From: Thiosulfatimonas sediminis
GTDB taxonomy: Bacteria > Pseudomonadota > Gammaproteobacteria > Thiomicrospirales > Thiomicrospiraceae
Direction of reading: 5' to 3'
Assembly (NCBI RefSeq): GCF_011398355.1
Contig: NZ_AP021889.1
Coordinates: 2,046,001-2,110,000, forward strand
DNA length: 64,000 nucleotides
In this document: piece by piece, positions 1 to 9,864 of the stretch
Numbering within the stretch: the stretch's first letter is position 1
Layout: each line of letters begins with the position of its first letter
Translations under genes and position numbers: made by a program
The notes under the pieces: model-generated
Told to the model about the DNA's origin: nothing
Databases searched by the model: none
Seen by the model: only the letters and a program-made list of their open reading frames with translations

Positions 1-244
1 CAGCATTAATTAAGAGCGCACGCGGCGCTTGTGTCGCCAAATGCGCTTTGGCCAAAGTGACCGGTGCAGCACAAAATTGGTTGGTCGTAAAGGTTGCCGC
101 GGTGCGAGTGCCTTCAGCCAGTTCGATAATAACCAAATCTGGTTTACCATTCTTTCTGATTTTTGCGGCGGTGGTGCCCAAATAGATACCACTAATCGGA
201 TGCAGGGTTTCGGTTTCGGTTTCGGTTTCGGTTGCAGTGCTCAT
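1..244 (-). CDS. argJ: ArgJ, bifunctional ornithine acetyltransferase / N-acetylglutamate synthase (N-terminal part only)
   Basis: Arginine biosynthesis: ArgJ moves the acetyl group from N-acetylornithine to glutamate, and in bifunctional forms also acetylates glutamate from acetyl-CoA. Only the first 81 codons are present; the gene runs off the left edge. The visible part has family features: a G-I-Y-L-G start of the fold, DLVIIELAEG, a FTTNQFCAAPV segment and RALLINA just before the edge. The ATG at 244 follows an AAAGGAG ribosome site. Residues 5-13 are a Thr-Glu repeat encoded by a hexanucleotide repeat, a family-atypical acidic N-terminal extension. It lies downstream of secA in the same direction but behind a terminator. 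The autocatalytic cleavage site is outside the window. Confidence 0.9.
   Translation of the reverse strand, partial: MSTATETETETETLHPISGIYLGTTAAKIRKNGKPDLVIIELAEGTRTAATFTTNQFCAAPVTLAKAHLATQAPRALLINA
208..231. repeat. Hexanucleotide tandem repeat (TTTCGG x4) in argJ start
   Basis: Four perfect copies of TTTCGG on the plus strand, read on the minus strand as alternating Thr (ACC) and Glu (GAA) codons at the start of ArgJ. The unit is 6 bases, so slippage would change protein length without shifting frame. Confidence 0.85.
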
Positions 245-313
245 TTTTTCTCCTTTGCAACTTGGCTCTGGCACTCTAGCGGCCAAAGCAAAAACAGCGT
301 GCTTAACGAAAAA

Positions 314-345
314 ACCCATCGTGAGAGTCGTCTCAGCGATGGGCT
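314..345 (-). terminator. Rho-independent terminator after secA
   Basis: On the minus strand an inverted repeat (AGCCCATCG ... CGATGGGT) with inner GAGA/TCTC pairing is followed directly by a T run. It begins 24 bases past the secA stop and separates secA from argJ. Confidence 0.85.
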
Positions 346-368
346 TCGGTCTAAATTTGACAGTTATC

Positions 369-3104
369 TTAGCTTAATTTGCCGCAACACTGTTTATATT
401 TTTTGCCCGAGCCACAAGGACAAGGATCATTACGCCCAACCTTTGGTTCATCACGGCGATAAGTGCTTTCATCTTGAACATCCACGGCAGACGCTTCCGC
501 ACTACCGTTAATCGCGTCCGAAATACTCGCCGCTGCAGGATGATTGGCTTGCAATGTTTGCGGTTGATGAGGTTGATCTTCATAATCCGCAACATCTTGC
601 TGACCACCAATTTGCACAAGTGACAGAATTTTCACCGTCTCGCTCGTCACTTCATTCAAGAACGCTTTAAATAATTCGCTCGACTCACGGCGATACTCTT
701 GGAACGGGTCTTTTTGTGCGTATCCGCGCAGGTGAATCCCTCGACGCAGATAATCCATTTCGGAAAGATGCACACGCCATTGTTTATCTATGGTACGTAA
801 CAGCACTTCTTTTTCAAAATGGTGACGAGTTTTCTCATCCACCACCGACATTTTAGTCAAATAAATCTCTTTTAATTCAGCAACCACTTTTTCAATCAGC
901 GTTTCTTCGTACAGATTTTTATCTTCTTCCAACCACTGCGCTAAAGGCAGACGCACACCTAATTCCTCATGCAAGGCATTTTCCAAGTTCGGAATATCCC
1001 ACTGCTCATGCAAAGAACCGGCCGGAACATAAATGCCCACCAGCTGTTCGACCACTTGCTCACGCAAACCATCGACCACATCGGTCACTTCAGCCGCATC
1101 GGCCGACATCAACTCATTACGCTGGGTATAGACCACTTTACGTTGTTCGTTCGCAATATCGTCAAACTTAAGCAAATTAGCGCGTTCATCTTGATGTAAA
1201 CGTTCAACTTGTTTTTGTGCACGTTCAATCGACTTGGTGACCATAGTGTGCTCAATCGCTTCATGCGATGTCATACCAAGACGTTTCATCATGCCCTTGA
1301 CCTTGTCAGAAGCAAAGCGGCGCATCAAATCATCATCTAAAGATAGATAGAAACGAGTCACACCGACATCCCCTTGACGACCAGAACGACCGCGCAACTG
1401 GTTATCAATACGACGTGATTCATGGCGCTCAGAAGCAATAACTTTTAAACCACCTAAGGCTAAAACCTGATCATGACGCACTTTCCATGCGGCTTTTACT
1501 TCCGCAATCTGCTCAGCTGTGGCCTCGCCCAACTGTTCAATTTCCAACTCCAAATTGCCGCCTAAAACAATATCCGTTCCACGTCCCGCCATATTGGTGG
1601 CGATGGTAATGGCGCCCAGCCGACCAGCATCGGCAATAATATTGGCTTCTTGTTCGTGGTGTTTGGCGTTCAATACACTGTGTTTGATTTTTTCTTTGTG
1701 GAGTAAGCGCGACAAAAGTTCTGACATTTCAATCGACGCGGTTCCGACTAAAATCGGTTGGCCAGTTACATTGGTTGCACGAATATCTTCAACAATAGCG
1801 GCAAACTTGCCCTCCATATCCAAGAACACTAAATCCGTTAAATCTTGACGCTGTGGCGTTTTATTCGGCGGAATGACTACCACTTCCAAACCGTAGGTAG
1901 AAAGAAATTCACCGGCTTCAGTATCGGCAGTCCCTGTCATCCCCGCTAATTTGTTGTACTGACGGAAATAGTTTTGGAACGTAATCGACGCAAAGGTCTG
2001 ACTCTCTTGCTGAATTTTTACGCCTTCTTTTGCTTCAACGGCTTGGTGCAGACCTTCCGACCAACGACGTCCTTGCATTTTACGGCCAGTAAATTCATCG
2101 ATAATCACCACTTGGCCATCTTCAACAATATAATCTTTGTCTTTTTCAAACAGAATATGAGCGCGCAAAGCGGCATTAATATGAATCATTAAACCGATGT
2201 TGGTCGCATCATAAAGTGAATCTTCGGCCTCAAGCAGCCCTACCTCAATCAACAACGCTTCAACTTTCGCATGGCCGTCATCGGTCAGAAAAATCTGACG
2301 CGATTTTGCGTCCACAATATAATCGCCGCTCTGCTCTTTGGTTTCTGGATCCTCTTCACCCTCTTCCAACTGACTGATTAACGGATTAATTTTCTGATAC
2401 AGTTCGGCCTTATCTTCTGCCGGACCGGAAATAATTAATGGGGTACGCGCTTCATCAATCAGAATCGAATCAACCTCGTCAACCACCGCAAAATGTTGCG
2501 CACGCATCACGCGCTCTTCAGCAAAAATTGCCATATTATCGCGCAGATAATCAAAGCCAAATTCGTTATTCGTACCGTAGGTAATGTCCATCGAATAGGC
2601 AATTTGCTTTTCTTGCTGACTTTGTCCAGAAAGAATAACGCCGGTGCTTAATCCTAAAAAACCGTACAGCTGTCCCATCCATTCAGCATCACGCTTAGCG
2701 AGATAATCGTTGACGGTAATCACGTGCACGCCCTTACCTTCCAAGGCGTTAAGATAGGTTGGCAAAGTCGCCACTAAGGTTTTACCTTCACCGGTACGCA
2801 TCTCGGCAATTTTACCTTGGTGCAAAGCCATGCCACCAATCATCTGTACGTCATAATGACGCATTCCAAATACACGTTTTCCAGCTTCACGCACCACCGC
2901 AAAAGCTTGCGGAAGAATATCATCCAAGGTTTTACCGGCCGCTAAAGCCGCTTTAAACTCTTCGGTTTTCGCTTGCAACTGAGCATCACTGAGGGACTCA
3001 AAATCGGCTTCCAGCACATTAATAGTTTGCACTTCTTTACGATACTGTTTAAGCAGACGATCGTTGCGGCTACCGAAGATTTTCTTGAAGATATTGAACG
3101 CCAT
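369..3104 (-). CDS. secA: SecA, preprotein translocase ATPase
   Basis: Motor ATPase that pushes unfolded preproteins through SecYEG across the inner membrane. 911 residues, normal for the family. Visible: Walker A MRTGEGKT at about 102-109, the [11 protein letters not shown] helicase box near 209-219, NMAGRGTDI and [11 protein letters not shown] motifs of the second nucleotide-binding fold, and the C-terminal SEC-C zinc motif with cysteines 895, 897, 906 and 907, which binds SecB and lipid. The ATG at 3104 gives the standard [14 protein letters not shown]-type start. It is divergent from dciA and ends in a strong terminator. The order lpxC, dciA, secA matches other gammaproteobacteria, although here dciA is on the opposite strand. 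Confidence 0.98.
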   Translation of the reverse strand: MAFNIFKKIFGSRNDRLLKQYRKEVQTINVLEADFESLSDAQLQAKTEEFKAALAAGKTLDDILPQAFAVVREAGKRVFGMRHYDVQMIGGMALHQGKIAEMRTGEGKTLVATLPTYLNALEGKGVHVITVNDYLAKRDAEWMGQLYGFLGLSTGVILSGQSQQEKQIAYSMDITYGTNNEFGFDYLRDNMAIFAEERVMRAQHFAVVDEVDSILIDEARTPLIISGPAEDKAELYQKINPLISQLEEGEEDPETKEQSGDYIVDAKSRQIFLTDDGHAKVEALLIEVGLLEAEDSLYDATNIGLMIHINAALRAHILFEKDKDYIVEDGQVVIIDEFTGRKMQGRRWSEGLHQAVEAKEGVKIQQESQTFASITFQNYFRQYNKLAGMTGTADTEAGEFLSTYGLEVVVIPPNKTPQRQDLTDLVFLDMEGKFAAIVEDIRATNVTGQPILVGTASIEMSELLSRLLHKEKIKHSVLNAKHHEQEANIIADAGRLGAITIATNMAGRGTDIVLGGNLELEIEQLGEATAEQIAEVKAAWKVRHDQVLALGGLKVIASERHESRRIDNQLRGRSGRQGDVGVTRFYLSLDDDLMRRFASDKVKGMMKRLGMTSHEAIEHTMVTKSIERAQKQVERLHQDERANLLKFDDIANEQRKVVYTQRNELMSADAAEVTDVVDGLREQVVEQLVGIYVPAGSLHEQWDIPNLENALHEELGVRLPLAQWLEEDKNLYEETLIEKVVAELKEIYLTKMSVVDEKTRHHFEKEVLLRTIDKQWRVHLSEMDYLRRGIHLRGYAQKDPFQEYRRESSELFKAFLNEVTSETVKILSLVQIGGQQDVADYEDQPHQPQTLQANHPAAASISDAINGSAEASAVDVQDESTYRRDEPKVGRNDPCPCGSGKKYKQCCGKLS

Positions 3105-3319
3105 GGATTAATTCATTCCGGTTTTTTAATGAGGGTTAACAATTAGGGTGTCAAATTTCGAACGGTTAAGTTCGGGCAAAACAGGGCAAATACCATCGCT
3201 TTTTAAGGACGATATACGGATTTTCAATGCAAACCGCAAATTATAGAGACTTGTTCAGTGTCTCCTTAATTGTTATAAAATTATTTTGCCCATCTAATTT
3301 ACTGATTTTATACGGTAAA

Positions 3320-3790
3320 ATGAGCGAATATTCTAGCACAATAGAAGTTGAGCACAGAGTGAAACCACTATTAAATCAAGCACGCGGCAATTTAAAAAAC
3401 TTATTGGAAAGCGCGCAAGTTTATCAAGCTTTACTTGATACCGGACGCGATCACTTGCCCTATGAAATGCAAGCGCATCTTTTAGGGGTTGGCTTTGAGG
3501 GCCAGGAGCTGCTGTTGCAGATTGACTCGCCAGCATGGGCAACACGGATGCGCTTTTACGAACCGACAATTTTAGGGACATTCCAACAGCACTTTCCGCA
3601 TCTGCAACTGCGTAGCGTTAAGGTAGCGGTCTTACCGAATGAGGAGCGCCCCAAACCTAAAAAAGTCATGCAAAGCCACCCAAGTCAAAGCGACGCACTG
3701 GCCATGCAACAGCTCAGTCAAAACGTCGAATCTAAAGAGTTACGCGACGCCTTAATTAAATTAAGCCAAAGAGCGCAGAAGCCGCGCTAA
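3320..3790 (+). CDS. DciA-like DUF721 protein (replicative helicase loader family)
   Basis: 156 residues from the ATG at 3320; the frame is open from 3227, but the first 31 codons look non-coding. The N-terminal 100 residues fit DUF721: a helix with LKNLLESAQVYQALL, then a KH-like region (GQELLLQIDSPAWATRMRFYEP) and LRSVKVAVLP. DUF721 proteins are now called DciA and help load DnaB helicase in bacteria lacking DnaC or DnaI; the name rests on that family knowledge. The C-terminal third is polar and probably flexible. Genes of this family commonly sit between lpxC and secA in gammaproteobacteria. Here it reads rightward, against both neighbours, from a promoter in the 215-base divergent gap with secA. 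Confidence 0.75.
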   Translation: MSEYSSTIEVEHRVKPLLNQARGNLKNLLESAQVYQALLDTGRDHLPYEMQAHLLGVGFEGQELLLQIDSPAWATRMRFYEPTILGTFQQHFPHLQLRSVKVAVLPNEERPKPKKVMQSHPSQSDALAMQQLSQNVESKELRDALIKLSQRAQKPR

Positions 3791-3810
3791 AAGCCAACGA
3801 AACCAAATAA

Positions 3811-3830
3811 AAAGCCCGCTTTAGCGGGCC
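3811..3830 (-). terminator. Terminator after lpxC
   Basis: Perfect 6-bp stem GCCCGC/GCGGGC with a 4-base loop. On the minus strand it is followed by a T-rich run (GGGCTTTTTATTT), so it serves lpxC. It also lies just past the dciA stop and may act in both directions. Confidence 0.75.
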
Positions 3831-3863
3831 ATTCAATCGGGTGAAACATCTAGTGGAACTTAA

Positions 3864-4781
3864 TTAAACAACCATCGTACTGGCATAGCTGACTGGCGGT
3901 TTCGCATCTTCGTAAGTCACCAATTCAAACGCATCTTCATGCGCGATTAAAGCGCGAATCAGTTGATTGTTTAAAGCGTGTCCCGATTTAAAGGCGTTGA
4001 ACTCACCAATTACCGGATGACCCAGCATATATAAATCCCCTACTGCATCAAGGATTTTATGGCGTACAAATTCGTCTTTATCCCGCAAACCTTCAGCATT
4101 TAAGACGCCATCATCATCCAATCCAATGGCGTTTTTAAGACTGGCACCCAAACCCAAATTATTCGCGCGCAGCAAATCAATGTCCTTCATAAAACCAAAG
4201 GTACGCGCGCGTGAGACTTCTTTAAAGTAGGCTGTCGAGGAGAAGTCTAATGTCATGCTTTCTGCGGTATTGTCAAAGGCCGGATGTGAAAACGAAATAG
4301 CGAAATTCAAACGATATCCATCGTAAGGAACAAACTCCGCCCAACCACCTTGCGTATTTTCAACTCTAACCGGCTTGGTAATACGCACAAACTGTTTTGG
4401 CGCCTGCTGACGCTTAATCCCAGCAGACTGCAACAAAAACACAAAATGCGAAGAACTGCCATCCATAATCGGCACTTCATCAGAGGTAATATCGATATAC
4501 AGATTATCAATCCCGACGCCCGCCAAAGCCGACATCAAATGCTCTATAGTGGCGATTTTCTGCAGATCATCATTATCTTGATTGATAATCGTAGTACACA
4601 AAGTGGTTTCGCCAACAATGTGTGGCGACACTTTAAATTCGATGTTGGGTTCCAAATCGATACGGCGAAAAACAATGCCGGTATTTTCTGCTGCTGGACG
4701 CAACGTCATAATCGACTCATGCCCGGTATGCAATCCGATACCGCGCGCCTTTATAGAATTTACAATGGTTCTTTGATTCAA
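3864..4781 (-). CDS. lpxC: LpxC, UDP-3-O-acyl-N-acetylglucosamine deacetylase (probable TTG start)
   Basis: First committed step of lipid A synthesis: a zinc hydrolase that deacetylates UDP-3-O-acyl-GlcNAc in the cytoplasm. Visible: ARGIGLHTG near the start, the zinc-ligand segment IEHLMSALAG, the SSHFVFLLQ region after IMDGS, and HKILDAVGDLYMLGHP with the second zinc-site residues. The frame is open to an ATG at 4910, giving 348 residues, but the extra 43 residues resemble nothing in the family. The TTG at 4781 gives exactly 305 residues and a NQRTIVNSIK start that lines up with known LpxC proteins, so I prefer it. LpxC normally follows ftsZ; here ftsZ is absent and ftsA is the upstream neighbour, 400 bases away. 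Confidence 0.93.
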   Translation of the reverse strand: MNQRTIVNSIKARGIGLHTGHESIMTLRPAAENTGIVFRRIDLEPNIEFKVSPHIVGETTLCTTIINQDNDDLQKIATIEHLMSALAGVGIDNLYIDITSDEVPIMDGSSSHFVFLLQSAGIKRQQAPKQFVRITKPVRVENTQGGWAEFVPYDGYRLNFAISFSHPAFDNTAESMTLDFSSTAYFKEVSRARTFGFMKDIDLLRANNLGLGASLKNAIGLDDDGVLNAEGLRDKDEFVRHKILDAVGDLYMLGHPVIGEFNAFKSGHALNNQLIRALIAHEDAFELVTYEDAKPPVSYASTMVV

Positions 4782-5180
4782 GGTAAAACTCGTTTTCGTT
4801 TTTAGCCGATACAAAATACCGACAATAATGGCATTCAAAATAACTGCACATTGTTTTTTATTACCGAAGAATTTCGTCAATTTCTCGACTGAAACCCCGT
4901 TAGCGTTCAAACAGAGCGCTATTCGCTATCGCTTATGTGTGCAAAATTAAATGCAGATATTACCACAAGTTCGATACAGCCTGAGCAAATTCCCTTTCAG
5001 ACAAACGTTCGACATCACCAAGAAAGAAAGCTTGCGGTAAGTACTGAGTGCCTCGAAATTGCTCCTGACCATGTATGACACGCCTCGTACTATTTGCCGT
5101 GCTTGAAATCCATTGGACGGTTTGTGTGGTTAGCAAGTAAGATTTACCGAGCAGCATTCAATCAAAATGGCCGGTCTATT
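4782..5180. other. Gap between ftsA and lpxC where ftsZ is normally found
   Basis: About 400 bases with no convincing gene. In most gammaproteobacteria ftsZ lies here. A 65-codon minus-strand frame (4960-5157) has no clear ribosome site and no recognisable family, and I see no leftover FtsZ motif. The gap probably holds the lpxC promoter. Confidence 0.7.
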
Positions 5181-6467
5181 TTAGAAACTTTTCTTAAACC
5201 ACTCTTTTAACGAACGCATCGAATCGAAAATGCTGTCTAAAAACCCTGGGCTATCCGATACAGCCACTGGGTAAATGTGGTTTGGATTGTGGTAGTCGAA
5301 ATTTTGCGATGCGTACTGCAATAATCCAAGTGCCGAAGAGTACTCCGCATTACTCACTTCGTTCAAAATCCCGCCAACAAACATGTCATTTTTTGGCGAG
5401 CCTATTCGCACCGGCATATCAAAAATTTCTTCCGCGAGCGGATTACTGCCAAACATCATTGAAGAACCGCCAGTTATGACAATCCCTGCACCAAACATCT
5501 CTTTCGAAAAACCGTCGCGACGTAAACGTTGCTCGACACTTTCAAATATTTCTTCCATACGTGGGCGAATCACTTCTGAAAGCAGACGTTGATTCAATTT
5601 AAACGGTTCGCGTTCACCGACACGCTGCACATCAAATTCAAAATTTTCTTTGATAAGACTTGGCATTGCACAGCCGTAACGTACTTTAATCTCTTCTGCC
5701 GAATCGGTCGGTGTATTAAAAGCAATCGCAATATCGTTGGTGACGTAGTTACCGGCAATCGGCAGCACCGAGGTATATTGCATCGAACCATTCCGATAGA
5801 CGGTGATGTCGGTCGTGCCGCCGCCAATATCGACCACACAAACCCCTAAAGCTTTTTCGTCATCGCTCAACACCGCTTCACTGGCTGCGTATTGCGCCAA
5901 AACCGGAGTCGCATTTTTTAGCCCAGCGGATTGCACGCATTTTTCAATGTTTCGCACCGCGCTTTCGCTGGCGGTAATAATGTGGGTTTTTACCTCCAAG
6001 CGCTTGCCCACCATACCAACTGGCTCGACAATTCCTTCCTGCATATCCAGAGTAAACTCTTTAGGTAACACGTGCAGCATACGCTCTTCAGACTCAGAGT
6101 ATTTGCCAGTATGAGCTTGCTCGTTAACCCGTCGAATGTCCTCATCGGTCACTTCATCATCAATGGTGATAACCCCATGTGAATTAATGCTTTTTATATG
6201 ACCGCCAGTAATGCCAATATAAGCAGTATCAACGATATCAACACGATAACCAGCCACTTCCAAAGCCTCATGCAAGGCGGTTTCAATCGACTTTTTGGTC
6301 CCTTCGATATGAATCACCACTCCGTTACGCAATCCTTTAGTGCGCACCGATTTGTATCCGCGCACATTAATTACATTACCGGTAATCTCGCCAACAACCG
6401 CTTTGATTTTTGAGGTGCCAATATCCAAACCGACAATGGTTTTTGTACCCGATTGATTACTCGCCAT
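5181..6467 (-). CDS. ftsA: FtsA, actin-like cell division protein
   Basis: Tethers FtsZ to the inner membrane and recruits later divisome proteins. 428 residues, somewhat longer than E. coli FtsA. Visible: the phosphate-1 loop VGLDIGTSKIKAVVGE near residue 13, the phosphate-2 loop CVVDIGGGTTDITVY near 210, an adenosine motif GIVITGGSSMM near 330, and a C-terminal amphipathic membrane helix (SLKEWFKKSF). It follows ftsQ after 87 bases in the usual ddlB-ftsQ-ftsA order. The expected partner ftsZ is not downstream but about 39 kb away at 44712-46094, so FtsA and FtsZ are not co-transcribed here. Confidence 0.97.
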   Translation of the reverse strand: MASNQSGTKTIVGLDIGTSKIKAVVGEITGNVINVRGYKSVRTKGLRNGVVIHIEGTKKSIETALHEALEVAGYRVDIVDTAYIGITGGHIKSINSHGVITIDDEVTDEDIRRVNEQAHTGKYSESEERMLHVLPKEFTLDMQEGIVEPVGMVGKRLEVKTHIITASESAVRNIEKCVQSAGLKNATPVLAQYAASEAVLSDDEKALGVCVVDIGGGTTDITVYRNGSMQYTSVLPIAGNYVTNDIAIAFNTPTDSAEEIKVRYGCAMPSLIKENFEFDVQRVGEREPFKLNQRLLSEVIRPRMEEIFESVEQRLRRDGFSKEMFGAGIVITGGSSMMFGSNPLAEEIFDMPVRIGSPKNDMFVGGILNEVSNAEYSSALGLLQYASQNFDYHNPNHIYPVAVSDSPGFLDSIFDSMRSLKEWFKKSF

Positions 6468-6554
6468 CCGTGTGACTCCGTCCTACCTTAGCTAGAGTGT
6501 AAAATTGATTGCCGTATTTTTGAAAACACAAAAACCGACCTTTGACGCTATTGC

Positions 6555-7331
6555 TTAATCGCCTTTTTGGGCAATAACAAAACCATTACTATATCTTAAA
6601 TCAAAGGTTTGTGCCGACTTTCTAACAGCCTCAGTTAGCTGCGGATAAGCCTGAAAAAACTGCTGTAATTTGGCTTCCCAATCGACTTCTTTAAGAATAA
6701 GTTGTTGTTGATTGGCCAATTCGATGCGCCAAATATCGCCGTTTTTTTGACTCAAACCAATCACCATAAAACCCTGTTCTTGAAACAAGGGCGCTATTTC
6801 TTGAAAGCGCTGCAAGATGGCGCGACTGTTTTTTAACTCACCATCCAACACCATATAGTTTTCATAACCGCTTAAACTGCGCGGAAAAAACACACGACCT
6901 TCTTGATTAATCAAACCAGCCTCGCCCCAGCGTGCCAATGGCTGCTGCTCAAAGATATGGATTTTTAACTGGTTCGGCCAAACTCGAGTCACTTCGGAGG
7001 TAACCACCCAATCCAGTTGATTCAGTCGCCCCTGAATCACCTCAATCGGTACATCCCAAAAAGAAGCCCCCATATAATCTTGCAGAATCGCATCGACATC
7101 TTCGGGGGAAACTTCATTTAAACCCGCGCTAGACACAATGCTGTATTCGGTAACGCTTTTAGAAAACCAATTATCCGCTGGCTTATTCGGCAATAAAACC
7201 CACGCCAGCATCAACACCACCAACCCAAAAGTCAGCAACCAAAACGCCACTTTCGGCAATTTCGAAGGTTCTGAAGCAGACTCTTCGGATGCTGGCTCCG
7301 CAGCAAGAAGTTCGGCGGTCTTATTTTGCAT
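6555..7331 (-). CDS. ftsQ: FtsQ, divisome bitopic membrane protein
   Basis: Periplasmic scaffold that links FtsA/FtsK to FtsL-FtsB during septation. 258 residues: a short cytoplasmic tail with several Glu and Ala, one membrane segment at about 29-48 (VAFWLLTFGLVVLMLAWVLL), a POTRA domain from about 62 to 132 ending in VTRVWPNQLKIHIFEQQPLARW, and a beta domain to the end. This is the standard FtsQ layout. It starts 14 bases after ddlB, so the two are probably translated from one message. Confidence 0.95.
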   Translation of the reverse strand: MQNKTAELLAAEPASEESASEPSKLPKVAFWLLTFGLVVLMLAWVLLPNKPADNWFSKSVTEYSIVSSAGLNEVSPEDVDAILQDYMGASFWDVPIEVIQGRLNQLDWVVTSEVTRVWPNQLKIHIFEQQPLARWGEAGLINQEGRVFFPRSLSGYENYMVLDGELKNSRAILQRFQEIAPLFQEQGFMVIGLSQKNGDIWRIELANQQQLILKEVDWEAKLQQFFQAYPQLTEAVRKSAQTFDLRYSNGFVIAQKGD

Positions 7332-7345
7332 AAGCCCTCTCTTTT

Positions 7346-8263
7346 TTAACTCGCGGTTAATAGTATCTGCTTAACCAACTGCTCAAAGCTGATTCCTGCT
7401 TGCTTGGCCGCCATCGGCACTAAAGAGTGATCGGTCATTCCCGGTACCGAGTTCAACTCAATCAGCCAAGGTCGGTTTTGCTCATCCAACATCAAATCCA
7501 CCCGCCCCCAAGTTTGCGCACCGACCACCGAAAACGCACGTAATATCAACTGCTGCAACTGCTGCTCCTGCTCAGCGGACAAGTCCGTTGGGCAGAGATA
7601 TTGCGTGTCATTGGACTGATACTTCGCCGAGAAATCATAAAAACTATGGCTGGTGCGTAACTCAATCAACGGCAAAGCCTCGCCATTCAACACAGCCGCA
7701 GTATATTCTCGTCCGGTAATCCACTGCTCAATCAACACTTCGTCATCATATTGTTGCGCGGTCTGTACTGCCGCCGCTAACTGCTCGCGGTGATCCACTT
7801 TCTGCATACCAATACTGGAGCCTTCGTGAATCGGCTTGACGATAACTGGAAAATCCAACGTAAAATTCGTTAAATCCAATGGGTTTTGCGCATTCACCCA
7901 AACAAAATTCGGAGTTGGCAAACCGGCACCTAACCACATCCACTTGGTTCGTAGTTTATCCATCGCAATCGCCGACGCTTGCATTCGACTGCCAGTAAAC
8001 GGCATTTGCAAATCATGCAAAATGGCCTGTACTGTTCCATCCTCACCCCAACGACCATGCAATGCGATAAATGCTACATCATACGCTTCTGCAATCTCTG
8101 CCAGCTGATGCAAACTGCTCACGTCAATAGCGTCCGCCGCAATCCCCTGCGCTTGCAAAGCGGCCGTTACCGCTGCGCCGCTGCGCAATGACACTTCGCG
8201 TTCGGCCGCCTTGCCGCCCATCAAAACCGCAACTCGACTCTGTTCCGTCAATTGAAAACCCAC
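7346..8263 (-). CDS. ddlB: DdlB, D-alanine--D-alanine ligase
   Basis: Joins two D-alanines with ATP to make the dipeptide that MurF adds to the peptidoglycan precursor. 305 residues, typical of DdlB. Visible ATP-grasp features: VAVLMGGKAAEREVSLRSG at the N terminus (with the catalytic Glu and Ser region), FPVIVKPIHEGSSIGM for ATP binding near 135-150, and ARVDLML-like WGRVDLMLDEQNRPWLIELNSVPGMT with the magnesium ligands. It lies 28 bases after murC and 14 bases before ftsQ. No murB lies between murC and ddlB in this window. Confidence 0.96.
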   Translation of the reverse strand: MGFQLTEQSRVAVLMGGKAAEREVSLRSGAAVTAALQAQGIAADAIDVSSLHQLAEIAEAYDVAFIALHGRWGEDGTVQAILHDLQMPFTGSRMQASAIAMDKLRTKWMWLGAGLPTPNFVWVNAQNPLDLTNFTLDFPVIVKPIHEGSSIGMQKVDHREQLAAAVQTAQQYDDEVLIEQWITGREYTAAVLNGEALPLIELRTSHSFYDFSAKYQSNDTQYLCPTDLSAEQEQQLQQLILRAFSVVGAQTWGRVDLMLDEQNRPWLIELNSVPGMTDHSLVPMAAKQAGISFEQLVKQILLTAS

Positions 8264-8291
8264 GACTTATTCCTTTCTTCTTATTATCCGT

Positions 8292-9689
8292 TCAATGCGC
8301 GCTATCGACTGCTGACTGCGACCATTTTTTAGCTACTTGGCCTATATCTCCAGCCCCCATCACCAATAGCAAATCATCATTCGCAAGAATATCGCTGCAC
8401 AATTGTTCTAACTCATTCAAGCTTTCGGCATAAAATCCGTGACCACCACGCATCCGGAAAGCTTGCAACAAGGACTTGGAATCAAAGTTCGCCAATGGGG
8501 TTTCACCGGCTGCATAGACTTCGGTCAAAATAACCAAATCGGCCATAAGTAAGGCTTGCACAAAATCATCAAACAAATCACGCGTACGACTGTAACGATG
8601 CGGCTGAAAAACCAGCACTTTACGCTGCTGCACAAAGGCGTTGGCCGCGGTGTCTAAAGTCGCTTTTAACTCGGTCGGATGATGCCCATAATCATCGACC
8701 AAAATGACCGATTTACCGCCAATCCAACGCTGCGGATAAACCTCAAAACGACGCCCAACACCGGCAAATTCTAGTAACGCTTGTTGCATCGCCTCGGTGG
8801 AAGCCCCTAACTCCAAAGCAACACTAATCGCTGCCAATGCATTCAACACATTATGTTTACCAGGGATATTCAAACAGACTGGCAACAACGCCTGCTGCCC
8901 AGGGAGCAACACATCAAAAAACATCTGTGTGCCTTGCGAACGCACATTCAAAGCGCGCACATCCGCTTCTTCACAAAACCCATAGCTGATGAATTTCCGG
9001 CTGATCTTCGGCAGCAATTTACGAATATTGTCATCTTCAAAACAGACGATCACCTTGCCGTAAAATGGCAGGCGGTGAATAAACTCAACAAAGGTATTTT
9101 CCAGCTGTAGATAATCACCGTGATAAGTCTCCATGTGATCTTCATCGACATTGGTGATTACCGAAAGCATAGGCATAAGATGTAAAAAGGAGGCATCAGA
9201 CTCATCGGCTTCGGCCACCAAATAATTACTGGTGCCTAAACGCGCATTGCTGCCGACTTGATTGAGTTTACCGCCAATCACATAGGTTGGATCTAAACCG
9301 GCTTGGGTTAAAATCGCCGCGGTTAAACTGGTCGTAGTGGTTTTACCGTGCGTACCGGCAATGGCAATCCCAAAACGCATCCGCATTAATTCAGCCAACA
9401 TTTCAGCGCGAGGAATAACGGGAATACGCATTTCACGAGCCCACTCCACCTCTGGATTGCCCTTGCCGATTGCGGTCGAAATCACCACCACATCAGAATT
9501 TTTAACGTGCTTGGCTGCGTGCCCGATTTGAATTTGTGCGCCTAAGGCACTGAGATGTTCTACCGATGGGTTCTGCCGGATATCCGAACCACTAACGCAA
9601 TACCCTAAATTAAGACAAACTTCGGCGATACCCGCCATGCCGACACCGCCGATGCCGACAAAATGAATCTGTTTTACCTGATCTTTCAT
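8292..9689 (-). CDS. murC: MurC, UDP-N-acetylmuramate--L-alanine ligase
   Basis: Adds L-alanine to UDP-MurNAc, the first peptide step of the peptidoglycan precursor. Visible: HFVGIGGVGMAGIAE near the start, the ATP P-loop GTHGKTTTTS near 109-118 of the shorter form, EADESDASFLHL, and the domain-3 DDYGHHPTE motif. The frame is open to 9761, but the ATG at 9689 gives 465 residues beginning MKDQVKQIHFVGIGG, matching the family start, so I chose it. It restarts the dcw order (murC, ddlB, ftsQ, ftsA) after an approximately 24-kb interruption from murG and presumably has its own promoter. Confidence 0.95.
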   Translation of the reverse strand: MKDQVKQIHFVGIGGVGMAGIAEVCLNLGYCVSGSDIRQNPSVEHLSALGAQIQIGHAAKHVKNSDVVVISTAIGKGNPEVEWAREMRIPVIPRAEMLAELMRMRFGIAIAGTHGKTTTTSLTAAILTQAGLDPTYVIGGKLNQVGSNARLGTSNYLVAEADESDASFLHLMPMLSVITNVDEDHMETYHGDYLQLENTFVEFIHRLPFYGKVIVCFEDDNIRKLLPKISRKFISYGFCEEADVRALNVRSQGTQMFFDVLLPGQQALLPVCLNIPGKHNVLNALAAISVALELGASTEAMQQALLEFAGVGRRFEVYPQRWIGGKSVILVDDYGHHPTELKATLDTAANAFVQQRKVLVFQPHRYSRTRDLFDDFVQALLMADLVILTEVYAAGETPLANFDSKSLLQAFRMRGGHGFYAESLNELEQLCSDILANDDLLLVMGAGDIGQVAKKWSQSAVDSAH

Positions 9690-9864
9690 GTGCGAAAAGA
9701 CATTCCCGAGAAAATTAACAATGGATGAAATTACGCATATGATACATGGCTTAAAGAACAAAAGCGGGCCTAAATTCGCACCAAAAGTCTCACTAAGAGA
9801 GCATCGTGTCGGGCTTTGAGGCCATTTGGACTTGTGCAGAGCGCCTTAAAGCGAAAAAAGGCGA

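Noticed and set aside
29-511. 160-codon plus-strand frame over argJ and the secA end
   Set aside because: It crosses a terminator and runs antisense to two clear genes.
4960-5157. 65-codon minus-strand frame between ftsA and lpxC
   Set aside because: No ribosome site, no known family and no FtsZ-like motif; likely chance frame in a promoter gap.
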